Shown: positions 16,204 through 23,941, counted from the stretch's first letter. The stretch is DNA of 25,879 nucleotides from Kiritimatiellia bacterium (GCA_016296065.1 JAEDKA010000053.1:1-25879); one strand, 5' to 3'. Program-made: numbers and translations. Notes: generated by a model not told the origin, from the letters alone.

Positions 16204-18042
16204 CTATCCCTCGGCGCAGGTATCGTTCTCGACGATCCACGTGACGTCGGAGAATCCGTCAAACGTCATTCCGCCAGGGACATAGACAACGGTTATCGGC
16301 GTGGCAGACGTCGGCGCGACGGGAATCTCCTCTCCGGCGGCGTTCAACGACACCCAGTTGTCAGGATTCGCGACATCGCCGTCGCCTGCCGCGTTAGTCC
16401 ACCTCGCCGACACGGGAGTCAGCTCCTCAGCGGACATGACATGGACAGTTCCGTTGTGCGCAACATATGTTCCGGAGCTCCTCTCGCTTCCGTTGACCAC
16501 ATACCTCTCGACTTTCACCGACGCGCCGCCAAGGTCGAGCGTGCAGTTCTCCGCTACCGAAATCTCCTTGAAGGTGGTGCAATCCAGGGAGACGACGTTA
16601 AGCGTGCCGCCTTCGACCTTGAAGCCGCCCTTCAGATTGAGCGCGCCGTTGAGAGACAGCGTGCCGCGTCCACGCTTCGTGAACGCTCCGACGCCGGACA
16701 TCGGCTGGTCGATCTTCTCGCTCTTGGAGCCCCTGTCCTCCCTTGTCTCGTATACGGCGCCGCCTGAAAGCACGTTGATTTTGATGTAATCGTTCTTCGG
16801 GAAGAATCCGCCCCATTGGCCATCGGACATCCCGTTGCTCGTCAGCGTGCCTCCGTTCCAGTTGATGGTCGCCGTTGTCAGCGTCGTTTTCGAGTTGATC
16901 TGGCCGACGGTGATTTTTCCGCCGTTGAGATTGAGCGTCGTGCCCTCGGCCACGCTTTCGGAATTCCCGTTCAGCTCTAGCGCGTAGTTTGCCGTTAGCT
17001 CGCCGCCGTTCATGGTGAGAACGCCGACGCCCTTCTCGCCAACGCGGAACTGGTTTCCGGCGGAAGCGAACTTGCCGGAATCTATTATCATCGTGCCCTT
17101 GGAATTCGAGTTGATGCCGATGCCGGAGTCGCTCGTCGTGTTGACCGTGACGTTGGAAAGCCTGAACGTTCCGGTGCCGCTGTTGACGCCGACCCTGACG
17201 CAGCGCATATCGACCGTTCCGCCGGATATCACGAGCTCGCCCGTGGTGGAGCCGCCTTCGCCCTGGCCGACGTTCACATTGCCGGAAGTCCACGCTCCGC
17301 TCCTGATCTCGAGCTTGCCGTTCCCGCTGCCGCCGCCATACCAGTGGCGTCCGACGTTTACGTTCTTGTCGCTGGCGAGGGACACCGTGCCGCCGTCGAG
17401 CGTGAACGTCGCCTTCCCGGAGCGTCCGATGTCCAGATGCTGATCGCCGGTGAACGTTCCGCCGGCCGTGACGTTGACGAATGTCTCGCCTCCGCTGTAG
17501 ACGGCGAGCAGCGCCTCGTCGGCCGCAATCTCGAAGATGCCGGTACCCGACACGTTGATCGTCTCGCTCTTCCTCCCGCCGCTGTTCGAGCAGTCGCTCG
17601 TGCGCAGCTTCGACGCGACGACCCTGCCGCCTGTCACGTTCACGACGTTGTTGCTGTTGTCGGAATACGCACCGCCGAGTCTGAAGTAGTCCGTGACGGA
17701 CAGCAGTCCGCCCGTGACGTCGAGGCGTCCGCCCTTGTCCTTCGACGCGCTCATGCTGGATCCGTCGAGCGTGCCCCAGCCGACATACAGCGTCCCGACG
17801 GACACGTTGTCTCCGTTGCCGACGGTGGCGATCTTGTCCACGCCCTTGTTCAGGACGAGGGTATCGGACGCGACATCGGACATCGCCGCGGGAGCGGGAT
17901 CCCACGAATCGACGGCATTGAACGGCGCCGTGTCGCCGTTCGTATCCGCCCAGAACCGCGTGTCTGCAGCGGCCGAAAGCGAAAGCGCAGCGACTGACGC
18001 TGCAACTGCGAGTCTAGAGATCCGTTTCTGCGATGCCTTCAT
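16204..18042 (-). CDS. Secreted strand-repeat (autotransporter-like) protein, N-terminal half
   Basis: A 612-residue exported protein: signal peptide ending near SLSAAA (residue ~26), then an entry motif RFWADTNGDTAPFNAVDSWDP seen at the start of many PVC strand-repeat proteins. Repeated beta-helix turns follow, of the type GKLEIRSGAWTSGNVNVGQG, GELVISGGTVDMRCVRVG and GVLTMNGGELTANYALELNG. Near the end is the typical AFTKRGRGTLSLNGALNLKGGFKVEGGTLNV. No outer-membrane barrel is present. Residues 550-610 start a second module (RWTNAAGDGDVANPDNWVS) and are cut by TAG at 16204-16206; the frame continues into a LamG-like domain. Ribosome site AGGGGGAA; extended -10 upstream. Likely a surface or secreted glycan-associated protein. 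Confidence 0.8.
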   Translation of the reverse strand: MKASQKRISRLAVAASVAALSLSAAADTRFWADTNGDTAPFNAVDSWDPAPAAMSDVASDTLVLNKGVDKIATVGNGDNVSVGTLYVGWGTLDGSSMSASKDKGGRLDVTGGLLSVTDYFRLGGAYSDNSNNVVNVTGGRVVASKLRTSDCSNSGGRKSETINVSGTGIFEIAADEALLAVYSGGETFVNVTAGGTFTGDQHLDIGRSGKATFTLDGGTVSLASDKNVNVGRHWYGGGSGNGKLEIRSGAWTSGNVNVGQGEGGSTTGELVISGGTVDMRCVRVGVNSGTGTFRLSNVTVNTTSDSGIGINSNSKGTMIIDSGKFASAGNQFRVGEKGVGVLTMNGGELTANYALELNGNSESVAEGTTLNLNGGKITVGQINSKTTLTTATINWNGGTLTSNGMSDGQWGGFFPKNDYIKINVLSGGAVYETREDRGSKSEKIDQPMSGVGAFTKRGRGTLSLNGALNLKGGFKVEGGTLNVVSLDCTTFKEISVAENCTLDLGGASVKVERYVVNGSERSSGTYVAHNGTVHVMSAEELTPVSARWTNAAGDGDVANPDNWVSLNAAGEEIPVAPTSATPITVVYVPGGMTFDGFSDVTWIVENDTCAEG

Positions 18043-18074
18043 GGTAATTCCCCCTGGTTTTTACATCCAGGAGA

Positions 18075-18083
18075 ATTTTACCA
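18075..18083 (-). promoter_or_regulatory. Promoter of the strand-repeat/LamG/hydrolase unit
   Basis: The minus strand reads TGGTAAAAT after TTT (extended -10), the same variant as at 13812. Upstream, GGGC...GCCC followed by TCTTTT could be a weak terminator for the transporter gene. Confidence 0.55.
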
Positions 18084-18120
18084 AAAGAGGGCTTCACGCT
18101 AAATCGCCCAAAATAGTGAA

Positions 18121-19821
18121 TCAGCGCTTGCCGCCGGCGAGGGTCTCCGCGCAGTTCAGGTAGTAGGCGCGGATGCGCTCGTAGGCGTTGATTATGTCGA
18201 GCTCTCCGAGGACTCGCACGGACGAGCCCGGGTCCTCCGGCCCAACGCGCCCGAGCTGGATGCGGCGGCACTCGCGGATGAAGGAGTGCAGCTCGGACGA
18301 GCGCTTCTGGAGCGACTCGAGGTCGAAGGTGCAGCGGGGCGAGCGGATGAGCGGCGTGATGTCCGCGGCAAAGCCGGCAACGCGGTCATGAACGTCAAGC
18401 AGAAGCGCGACGGACTGCTCGGACATCTTCTGCCCCTGCTTTCTCAGGCGCTTCACGACCTTTACGACGGTCGCGCATTCGTCTGACACCGACTCCAGTT
18501 CGTCCGTGAGCCTCAGAAGCCGCTGCGCGCGCTCCGCGACTTCGCGCGGGAGACGCTTGGACATTATGGAGCCGAGGAATTCGGTGATCTCCTTCTGGAC
18601 GTTGTCGAGAATGTCCTCGCGATGGACAATGTGCTTCTCGGGTCCGTCATCCCCCTCCGTAGCCCCGGAGATGACCTTGCGGCAGCAGTCCAGCAGCTCG
18701 AGGTCGGAGCGCTTCATGAAATCCACCTCCATTAGCGCCTGGTCGCACGCGATGACTGGCGAGAGGTGGGCGCCGAAATGCAGCGCCGAGAGGTGGGGCT
18801 TCTCGTCCGCGGGCTGCGGCACGATGCGCTCGACAAGCCTGCAGAACGGCTTCACGAACGGGAAGAAGAGGATTCCGCGGCAGACGGCGAAGATCGTGTC
18901 CGTGACGGCGATCGGCGCCATCATGTGCGTAAACGCCTTTACCTCATGTCCGGAAACCACAACCGTCTCCGCGACTCCCCATTTCGGGAAGAGCGCCTGG
19001 CCGAGCTTGACGAATAGCGGGAAGAACCAGATCAGCACGAGCGAGCCCACGAGGTTGGAGAGAGTGTGCGAAAGCGCGGTGCGCTTCGCGTCCGCCGTCC
19101 CGCCGATGGCGGCGATCCATCCCGTCGCCGTAGTGCCCACGTTCGCGCCGAAGAGCACCGCTATCGCCACTTCGTACGAGATGAGCCCCTGCGTCGCCAT
19201 CGCCATCGCGATCGCAATCGTCGCCGCGGAGGACTGAATGACGGCGGTGAGCAGCATCGCGCAGAGGGCGATGAGGAAGACGCCCGTCATCCTGTCGGCG
19301 CTCATGCGCGTGAAGATCGCCGAGACCTCCGGGTTCTCGCGAATCGGCGAGACGCCCTTCGACATGATGTAGAGCCCCAGGAAGACGAGCCCGAGCCCGA
19401 TTATAGTAAGCCCGAGGTTGTGCACGCGCTCGCCGCGCAGGAAGAAGTAGAGCGTTCCACCGAGGGCCAGGCCGATGAAGCCGAGCATCTGCGGATCGGG
19501 CGCGTAGGCGATGATCCAAACCGTCGCCGTAGTGCCGATGTTCGCGCCAATCAAGACGGCGAACGCCTGCGGAAGCGTCATGAGCGCCGTCGACACGAAG
19601 CCTACGAGCATGACGGTGATTATCGAAGACGACTGCACGATCATCGTCGAGACGATGCCAGAGCCAATGCCGACGATGCGGTGGCTTGTCGCCTTGGACA
19701 TGAACTTGCGGAGCCCTCCGCCCGCAGTCGCCTGAAGACCCTCCGACAGGTGCTTCATCCCGAGCAGGAAAAGCCCGAGACCGCCAAGCAGCGCAGGAAG
19801 GATGGTCCAGAGCAGACTCAA
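18121..19821 (-). CDS. Na+/phosphate cotransporter family protein with PhoU-like domain
   Basis: A 566-residue membrane protein of the NptA/YjbB family (Na/Pi cotransporter II related). The amino half has the duplicated Na_Pi_cotrans repeats: GIVSTMIVQSSSIITVMLVGFV and LLTAVIQSSAATIAIAMAMATQG, each with the QSS motif, plus GANIGTTATVW and GANVGTTATGW. Residues ~360-560 are a helical PhoU-like cytoplasmic domain. Known members export or import phosphate with sodium. The start is a TTG overlapping the stop of the upstream gene (sequence TTTGA), with a GAGGGGGG ribosome site; the next ATG would delete the first membrane helix, so the TTG is preferred. Translationally coupled to the small membrane protein. 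Confidence 0.92.
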   Translation of the reverse strand: MSLLWTILPALLGGLGLFLLGMKHLSEGLQATAGGGLRKFMSKATSHRIVGIGSGIVSTMIVQSSSIITVMLVGFVSTALMTLPQAFAVLIGANIGTTATVWIIAYAPDPQMLGFIGLALGGTLYFFLRGERVHNLGLTIIGLGLVFLGLYIMSKGVSPIRENPEVSAIFTRMSADRMTGVFLIALCAMLLTAVIQSSAATIAIAMAMATQGLISYEVAIAVLFGANVGTTATGWIAAIGGTADAKRTALSHTLSNLVGSLVLIWFFPLFVKLGQALFPKWGVAETVVVSGHEVKAFTHMMAPIAVTDTIFAVCRGILFFPFVKPFCRLVERIVPQPADEKPHLSALHFGAHLSPVIACDQALMEVDFMKRSDLELLDCCRKVISGATEGDDGPEKHIVHREDILDNVQKEITEFLGSIMSKRLPREVAERAQRLLRLTDELESVSDECATVVKVVKRLRKQGQKMSEQSVALLLDVHDRVAGFAADITPLIRSPRCTFDLESLQKRSSELHSFIRECRRIQLGRVGPEDPGSSVRVLGELDIINAYERIRAYYLNCAETLAGGKR

Positions 19822-20255
19822 ATACCCCCCTCGCCCTCCGCGCCCGGCTTGTGCTCCTTGCCGTCACCTATGCCGAAGACCTTCTCCACCTTCCAGGGAT
19901 AGAACATACCGAACATCCCTATGGCCGCAAGCACGTACATGAGCCCGACAAGGAGCTGAACCGGCGCAAAGCCGCTTTCCGGCACCATGAGCCGCGTGAA
20001 CCTGAACACCGTCGCCGGCAGAAGCATGAAAATCGCCATTATCGCACGCGTGATGAGGTGCGGACGCATCCATAGGAACGTAAGAACCGTGAGAACCGCC
20101 GCAAGAACCCAGACGAAGAACCCGCCCGTGCGCTCCTTCATGAGAATCATGTCGAACACGTCGATCCCGATCGTGTTGCACTCGTACGCAGTCCAAAACC
20201 AAGCGACGGCGGTCAAGACCGCCGCCAGGGCATCCGAACTCTTCTTAGTCAGCAT
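19818..20255 (-). CDS. Small multi-pass membrane protein, function unknown
   Basis: A 145-residue protein with about four hydrophobic segments (roughly residues 10-27, 45-65, 72-90, 95-117), few charged residues within them, and a hydrophilic tail (WKVEKVFGIGDGKEHKPGAEGEGG). I do not recognise a family. The ATG at 20255 lies only 10 nt after the encoded CCA end of tRNA-Cys; any longer amino end would be read from the tRNA. There is no Shine-Dalgarno in those 10 nt. The stop overlaps the TTG start of the Na/Pi transporter, so it probably belongs with that transporter. Confidence 0.75.
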   Translation of the reverse strand: MLTKKSSDALAAVLTAVAWFWTAYECNTIGIDVFDMILMKERTGGFFVWVLAAVLTVLTFLWMRPHLITRAIMAIFMLLPATVFRFTRLMVPESGFAPVQLLVGLMYVLAAIGMFGMFYPWKVEKVFGIGDGKEHKPGAEGEGGI

Positions 20256-20265
20256 CGGTTTGGAT

Positions 20266-20339
20266 TGGAGGTGGGAAGCGGAGTTGAACCGCTGTAAGCG
20301 GATTTGCAGTCCGCTACCTAACCGCTCGGCCATCCCACC
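20266..20339 (-). tRNA. tRNA-Cys (anticodon GCA)
   Basis: Cloverleaf: acceptor GGTGGGA/TCCCACC, anticodon stem GCGGA/TCCGC with loop CTGCAAA, and T stem AGCGG/CCGCT. Discriminator U and encoded CCA follow, as typical for tRNA-Cys. It is the 5' element of the transcript for two membrane protein genes. Confidence 0.96.
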
Positions 20340-20366
20340 ATAGAGGGTTTCAACCTAACGCCGCAT

Positions 20367-20375
20367 AGTATACCA
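20367..20375 (-). promoter_or_regulatory. Promoter of tRNA-Cys and downstream membrane genes
   Basis: The minus strand reads TGGTATACT, with a perfect TTGACA (20391-20396) 18 nt upstream. This is the best -35/-10 pair in the window. Confidence 0.75.
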
Positions 20376-20410
20376 ATTTCGTGCGTCTGGTGTCAATAGG
20401 GTGCGGCGCA

Positions 20411-21544
20411 CTATCCGAAGACGGCATAAAAGAGGGTCGACGCGGCGGCGCAGAGGAGGATGAGAAGCACGAGATTGAGCTTCTTCCTGTATGCTAAATA
20501 GGCCGAGCCGACGACAAGCGCGGCGGCGAGCGGATCCACCACCATGTCGGCGCCGAATACGCTCATCTTCGCAAACGACCACAGCGCGACGGTCATGAGC
20601 GCGACGGACGCGGGCCGTACGCCGCGGAGGATCCCCTGCACCGCCCTGCTCGCGCTGAAGCGCTCGAGCGAACGGAACGCGGCGAACGCGAGAAGCGAGC
20701 CCGGCAGCAGCAGCGCGGCGGACGCCGCAAGCGCACCCGCAACGCCCGCGAGACGGTAGCCGAAAAAGGTCGCGCCGTTCACGCCTATCGGACCAGGCGT
20801 CATCTGCGTGAGCGCCATCAGGTTCGAGAACTCCTCCGTCGGAATCTGCAGATACGGAGCCGCCGCTCCAACGAAGTCCTCGATGTACATCGGAACAAGC
20901 ACGAACCCGCCGCCAAAGCAGAGCAGTCCGTACTTGAGGAAGAGCAGCGTGCCGAGCCAGGCGGGGGACTGGAGCTTCCCGGACGCGCCGCCGCGCGGGG
21001 TGAACTCCACCGCAAGCCCCACGCCCATCGCCGCAAGCAGCACGGCCCACACCGGAAGCACGCCGAAGGCGAGCGCCGCAAACGCAAGCGCGAAGACGAC
21101 GGCCGAGAACGGATCAAGCACCTTCTTCGCGCTCCGCACGACCGTCGCGGCGATTATGCCCGTGAGCGCCGAGCGGAGTCCGACGAACGCCGACACAAGC
21201 CACTGGTTGTCCAGCGGAAGCGACGCGTAGCCCGCGGAGACGAAGGTGAAGATGACGACTGACGGAATCGCCACCGCCACAACGCCGACGAACGAGCCGA
21301 CTCCTCCCGCAATCTTGTTCCCTACGTAGACCGCCGTGTGCGTCGCGACAATCCCGGGAACCATCTGGAACACCGGCAGCCTGTCGATGAGCTCGCCCTC
21401 CTCGGTCCAGCCCTTCTTAGCGAACACCCCGTCCGCCACAGCGATTATGGCATAGCCCCCGCCGATCACGAAGAGCGAGATGCGGAAAAGCTCCCAGAAG
21501 AGCTCGGCAAGCCTCAGAAGAAGAGGTCTCTCTCGCCCCTGCAT
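20411..21544 (-). CDS. chrA: Chromate transporter family protein (fused two-domain CHR)
   Basis: A 377-residue membrane protein made of two homologous CHR domains: LAELFWELFRISLFVIGGGYAII at the start and LGTLLFLKYGLLCFGGGFVLVPMY in the second half, each with the F.(I/F)GGG motif. The conserved LTQMTPGPIGVNGATFFGY is in the second half. Characterised members export chromate, but many anaerobes carry CHR proteins of unknown substrate, so the substrate is not assured. The start at 21544 (MQGRERPLLL) has GAGG 5 nt upstream and overlaps the end of the HydG-like gene by 31 nt. An in-frame start at 21592 lies deeper in that gene and is less likely. TAG stop. Confidence 0.88.
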   Translation of the reverse strand: MQGRERPLLLRLAELFWELFRISLFVIGGGYAIIAVADGVFAKKGWTEEGELIDRLPVFQMVPGIVATHTAVYVGNKIAGGVGSFVGVVAVAIPSVVIFTFVSAGYASLPLDNQWLVSAFVGLRSALTGIIAATVVRSAKKVLDPFSAVVFALAFAALAFGVLPVWAVLLAAMGVGLAVEFTPRGGASGKLQSPAWLGTLLFLKYGLLCFGGGFVLVPMYIEDFVGAAAPYLQIPTEEFSNLMALTQMTPGPIGVNGATFFGYRLAGVAGALAASAALLLPGSLLAFAAFRSLERFSASRAVQGILRGVRPASVALMTVALWSFAKMSVFGADMVVDPLAAALVVGSAYLAYRKKLNLVLLILLCAAASTLFYAVFG

Positions 21545-23046
21545 GTCGCCTCGTACTGCTTCATGACCGTCGGATAGAACTTCGGCAGCCACTCCTTTAT
21601 GCCGGCGAGCTCCTTCTCGATGAGCGCGTCGCCGATGGCACGCGTCTCGTCCGAAGCGAAGTCGTCAAGCCACTCGCGGAACGTGAGGACGGCGTTGATC
21701 TTGCAGAACTTGCCCTCGCGTCCCGTCTTGAGCGCGTCCATGATGCACCCGCCCGTCCTGCCGCAGCGGTAGCCCGCCGTGCAGAAGCTGGTGATCGTCC
21801 CGCGCGAGGCGAGGTAGCGCACCATCTCGTCTATGGACCTGTTGTCGCCGAGCATGAACTGCTGGCGCTCCTTCTCCTGGTGCGCCTCGTTCGCGAAGTC
21901 GCTGTAGCCCTTGATCGCGATGTTGGACGAGCAGTCGAGCTGCGTCATGCCGTGGTCGAGGACTCGGTTGCGGCTCTCGGGGCTCTCGCGCGCCGTCACG
22001 ATGATGCCCGTATACGGAACCGAAAGGCGCGCGATCACGAGTATGCGCGCGAACGTGTCGTCGTCGATAAGCCACGGGCTCTCCTCCGGGACGCGCGTGC
22101 CGCTCGCCGGCTCGAGGCGCGGAAACGACAGCGTGTGCGGCCCGATGTTGAACCAGCGCTCGAGGTCGCGCGCGTGCATGATCGTCGCAAGCAGCTCGAA
22201 GCGCCAGTCGCAGAGTCCGTAGAGTACTCCGAACCCGACGTCGTCCACCCCGGCCTCGAGGCAGCGGTGGAAGCACGTCGTGCGCCAGTCGTAGTTGCCC
22301 TTCACGCTCCACGACGGATGCATCTCCTCGTAGAGCTTCCTGTTGTACGTCTCCTGGAAGACCTGGAACGTCCCGATGCCGACGGACCTCAGGACCTTGA
22401 GGTCCTCGACCGGAAGCGGCGCGGCGTTGACGTTCACGCGGCGTATACCGACGGGCGCGCCGGTGCGAGGGGCCTTCACCTTGCGGTTGTAGCACGTCTC
22501 GATCGTCTCGGCGATGTACTCCGTCGAAGTCGTCGGATGCTCCCCGTACACCGCGATGAGGCGCTTGTGCCCTATGCGCCCCGCGAGGACGTCGATCTCC
22601 TCCTTGAGCTCGTCCATCGTGAGGACGCGGCGCTTCTGCGCGGCGTTCCCCTCGCGGAAGCCGCAGTACTTGCATCCGTTCACGCAAAGGTTGGACATGT
22701 AGAGCGGCGCGAACATCACGATGCGGTTGTCGTAGACCTTCTTCTTGATGCGGTCCGCCGCCGCGCGCATCTCCTCGAAGAGCGCAGGGTCGGTGACGGA
22801 CATGAGGACGGCCGTCTCCTCTGGGAGAAGCGTCTCGCACGTCGACTCGCTCTTTGCGATTATCTCCCTCACGCGCACGGGGTCGGCGGGCTTCTCGGCT
22901 ATCTCCGAGATGCAACGCGCGATCTCCGCCTCGTCAATGAAATGCTTTCCGCCGGGGAGATACTTGTCTATCTCACCCTGGACCACGAAATTCCTGCGGT
23001 AGTCGTCCGCGTCCCGGAACTTCCTTATCTTCGATACATCCGCCAT
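21514..23046 (-). CDS. HydG-like radical SAM tyrosine lyase family protein, auxiliary-cluster Cys altered
   Basis: A 510-residue protein of the HydG/ThiH family. HydG cleaves tyrosine to make CO and CN ligands for [FeFe]-hydrogenase. The radical SAM motif is intact (CVNGCKYC, Cys121/125/128), as are GEHP, RRVNVNAA, FQETYNRKLYEEMHPSW, DDVGFGVLYGL and VPYTGIIVTARES. HydG carries a C-terminal CX2CX22C motif for a second cluster. Here Cys422 and Cys448 are in place but the middle position is Gly425 (codon GGC), while Cys428 and Cys434 are additional nearby cysteines. The usual ISxGS(R/C)T segment is also changed (LDCSSNIAIKGY). ThiH is ~375 residues and lacks this tail, so HydG-like is the better call. 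No hydE, hydF or hydrogenase gene is in the window. Start 23046 has AAGAAGG 5 nt upstream. Confidence 0.82.
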   Translation of the reverse strand: MADVSKIRKFRDADDYRRNFVVQGEIDKYLPGGKHFIDEAEIARCISEIAEKPADPVRVREIIAKSESTCETLLPEETAVLMSVTDPALFEEMRAAADRIKKKVYDNRIVMFAPLYMSNLCVNGCKYCGFREGNAAQKRRVLTMDELKEEIDVLAGRIGHKRLIAVYGEHPTTSTEYIAETIETCYNRKVKAPRTGAPVGIRRVNVNAAPLPVEDLKVLRSVGIGTFQVFQETYNRKLYEEMHPSWSVKGNYDWRTTCFHRCLEAGVDDVGFGVLYGLCDWRFELLATIMHARDLERWFNIGPHTLSFPRLEPASGTRVPEESPWLIDDDTFARILVIARLSVPYTGIIVTARESPESRNRVLDHGMTQLDCSSNIAIKGYSDFANEAHQEKERQQFMLGDNRSIDEMVRYLASRGTITSFCTAGYRCGRTGGCIMDALKTGREGKFCKINAVLTFREWLDDFASDETRAIGDALIEKELAGIKEWLPKFYPTVMKQYEATCRGERDLFF

Positions 23047-23075
23047 CACTGCCTTCTTTCGAGCTTTGGCGGTAT

Positions 23076-23084
23076 ATTATACCA
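23076..23084 (-). promoter_or_regulatory. Promoter of the hydG-like/chrA operon
   Basis: The minus strand reads TGGTATAAT preceded by TT (consensus extended -10). Leader of roughly 23-25 nt with the AAGAAGG ribosome site. No -35 consensus. Confidence 0.65.
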
Positions 23085-23125
23085 AATTTCGCCTCCATCG
23101 GTAGCGAAACGGTCCACCGACGGCC

Positions 23126-23183
23126 CCCTGCAGCGCGGCGGGATGCACGGCCCCTCCCATGGAGACGCGGCTTCCAGCCGCGT
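23126..23183 (+). repeat. Direct duplication, left copy
   Basis: About 58 nt beginning CCCTGCAGCGCGGCGG and ending in a 24-nt hairpin unit. It matches 24258-24314 with a one-base gap and a few mismatches, same orientation. The two copies bracket about 1.1 kb of decayed sequence. Confidence 0.75.
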
Positions 23184-23329
23184 CCTCTCCCATGGAGGTG
23201 GAGCTTCCAGCTCCGCCACACCGACGCGGCGAGACGCCGCATCTCCTTGGTTCATCCACCTGGCATCGCACCCCAAGGAGACGCACCGTCCCGGTGCGTC
23301 ACGCCGACGCGGCGAGACGCCGCAATCAC
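23161..23329. repeat. Cluster of five 24-nt hairpin repeats
   Basis: Units at 23161-23184 (+; arms GACGCGGC/GCCGCGTC, loop TTCCA), 23194-23217 (+; GGTGGAGC/GCTCCGCC, loop TTCCA) and 23223-23246 (-; GATGCGGC/GCCGCGTC, loop GTCTC). Two more at 23277-23300 (+; GACGCACC/GGTGCGTC, loop GTCCC) and 23306-23329 (-; inner stem GCGGC/GCCGC). Each unit is 24 nt and most begin with GGA. The arms differ between units yet remain almost fully complementary. Confidence 0.85.
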
Positions 23330-23590
23330 GTGACATTGGCTCGTCATTCACCAGCCATTGCGGCCCGCTCGTATCCCCCGGCCGACAGGCCGTCCGCGAA
23401 GCGGAGCAGGGGTGCGCGGGCGCATTCCCGCTCCGCGGCTTCGCACCACTCAACGGCTTTGCATATGTCAATAGAAGTATTTGGGGATGCGACTGCGTCG
23501 CATAAATCGGCCGAAGGCCGCTCTAAACACTATGAATGGAGCCAATTGATCGTGGTTGAAAAGTGCGAAGCAGTGAAGCGGTAGCGAGAA
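23330..23590. other. Non-coding stretch with small hairpins
   Basis: No gene supported. Hairpins TGCGAC-TGC-GTCGCA and CGGCC-GAA-GGCCG lie at about 23487-23520. The second, with its flank (AAATCGGCCGAAGGCCGCTC), resembles the segment just upstream of the thiE promoter (about 8660-8680). Confidence 0.45.
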
Positions 23591-23744
23591 CATTAACCAT
23601 CGGAGTTTTTACTCATGTTCTACCCGGCTAAACCCCTCTGCGCTCTCGGCCTCTCTCGGCACTCGCTTCGCTCGGCTTGGTCGCTTCCCTATGGGTCGCG
23701 CCCACCCTCAAGGGGCGGTTACGCGCCTCTGCGTGAGATATCTT
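23591..23744 (-). other. GC-rich element sharing motifs with the putative RNA upstream of the ORF6N gene
   Basis: Read on the minus strand it contains, in order, CTCACGC, GTAACCGCC, TTGAGGG, ATAGGG, several GCCGAG blocks and GAGGGGTTTA, followed by a very short ATG frame. The element at 25495-25781 has CTCATGC, GTAACCGCC, TTGAGGG, ATAGG, GCCGAGG blocks and GAGGGGTTA in the same order, also ending at an ATG. The central hairpin is missing here. Possibly a decayed relative; motif order is suggestive, not proof. Confidence 0.4.
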
Positions 23745-23768
23745 GAAGCGGCGAGACGCCGCTTCCCC
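23745..23768 (-). repeat. 24-nt hairpin repeat (variant arms)
   Basis: On the minus strand arms GAAGCGGC and GCCGCTTC surround loop GTCTC; the unit starts GGG instead of GGA. Confidence 0.7.
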
Positions 23769-23788
23769 CAGTCAAACGGCCACCATGA

Positions 23789-23941
23789 CGGCCGAGCGAC
23801 GGCGTCGATCTTCCCGCCGATGGCCTGGATCTTCCCGCGGGCATTGCCGTCATCACGCAGTCAACGCAGACGGCGGACAACGCGGGAGACGACGCAAACG
23901 TCCCAGTTCAGACCGTTCCCGTCTCCGTTACGGAGCAATAG
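23789..23941 (+). pseudogene. Gene tail remnant 1 (ends ...VSVTEQ-stop)
   Basis: A short plus-strand frame that starts after a stop and encodes DGVDLPADGLDLPAGIAVIT, continues ADNAGDDANV and ends PVQTVPVSVTEQ-TAG. It is clearly related to remnant 2. There is no start codon context or upstream gene body, so it looks like the 3' end of a lost gene. I do not recognise the protein. Confidence 0.5.

Noticed and set aside
15064..18042. Genome-wide UAG recoding (e.g. pyrrolysine)
   Set aside because: The hydrolase gene (14179) and chrA (20411) end naturally at TAG, and no pyl genes are in view.
21514..23046. ThiH (2-iminoacetate synthase) linked with thiE
   Set aside because: Length and the long C-terminal extension with the GRTG motif fit HydG, and thiE is 13 kb away in a separate unit.
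23161..23329. CRISPR-like array of hairpins
   Set aside because: Units alternate in strand, arms vary, and gaps of 5-30 nt are irregular, so this is a hairpin cluster.
23159..23584. Plus- and minus-strand frames over the hairpin cluster
   Set aside because: Codons are produced by the repeats themselves; no start context and no recognisable protein.
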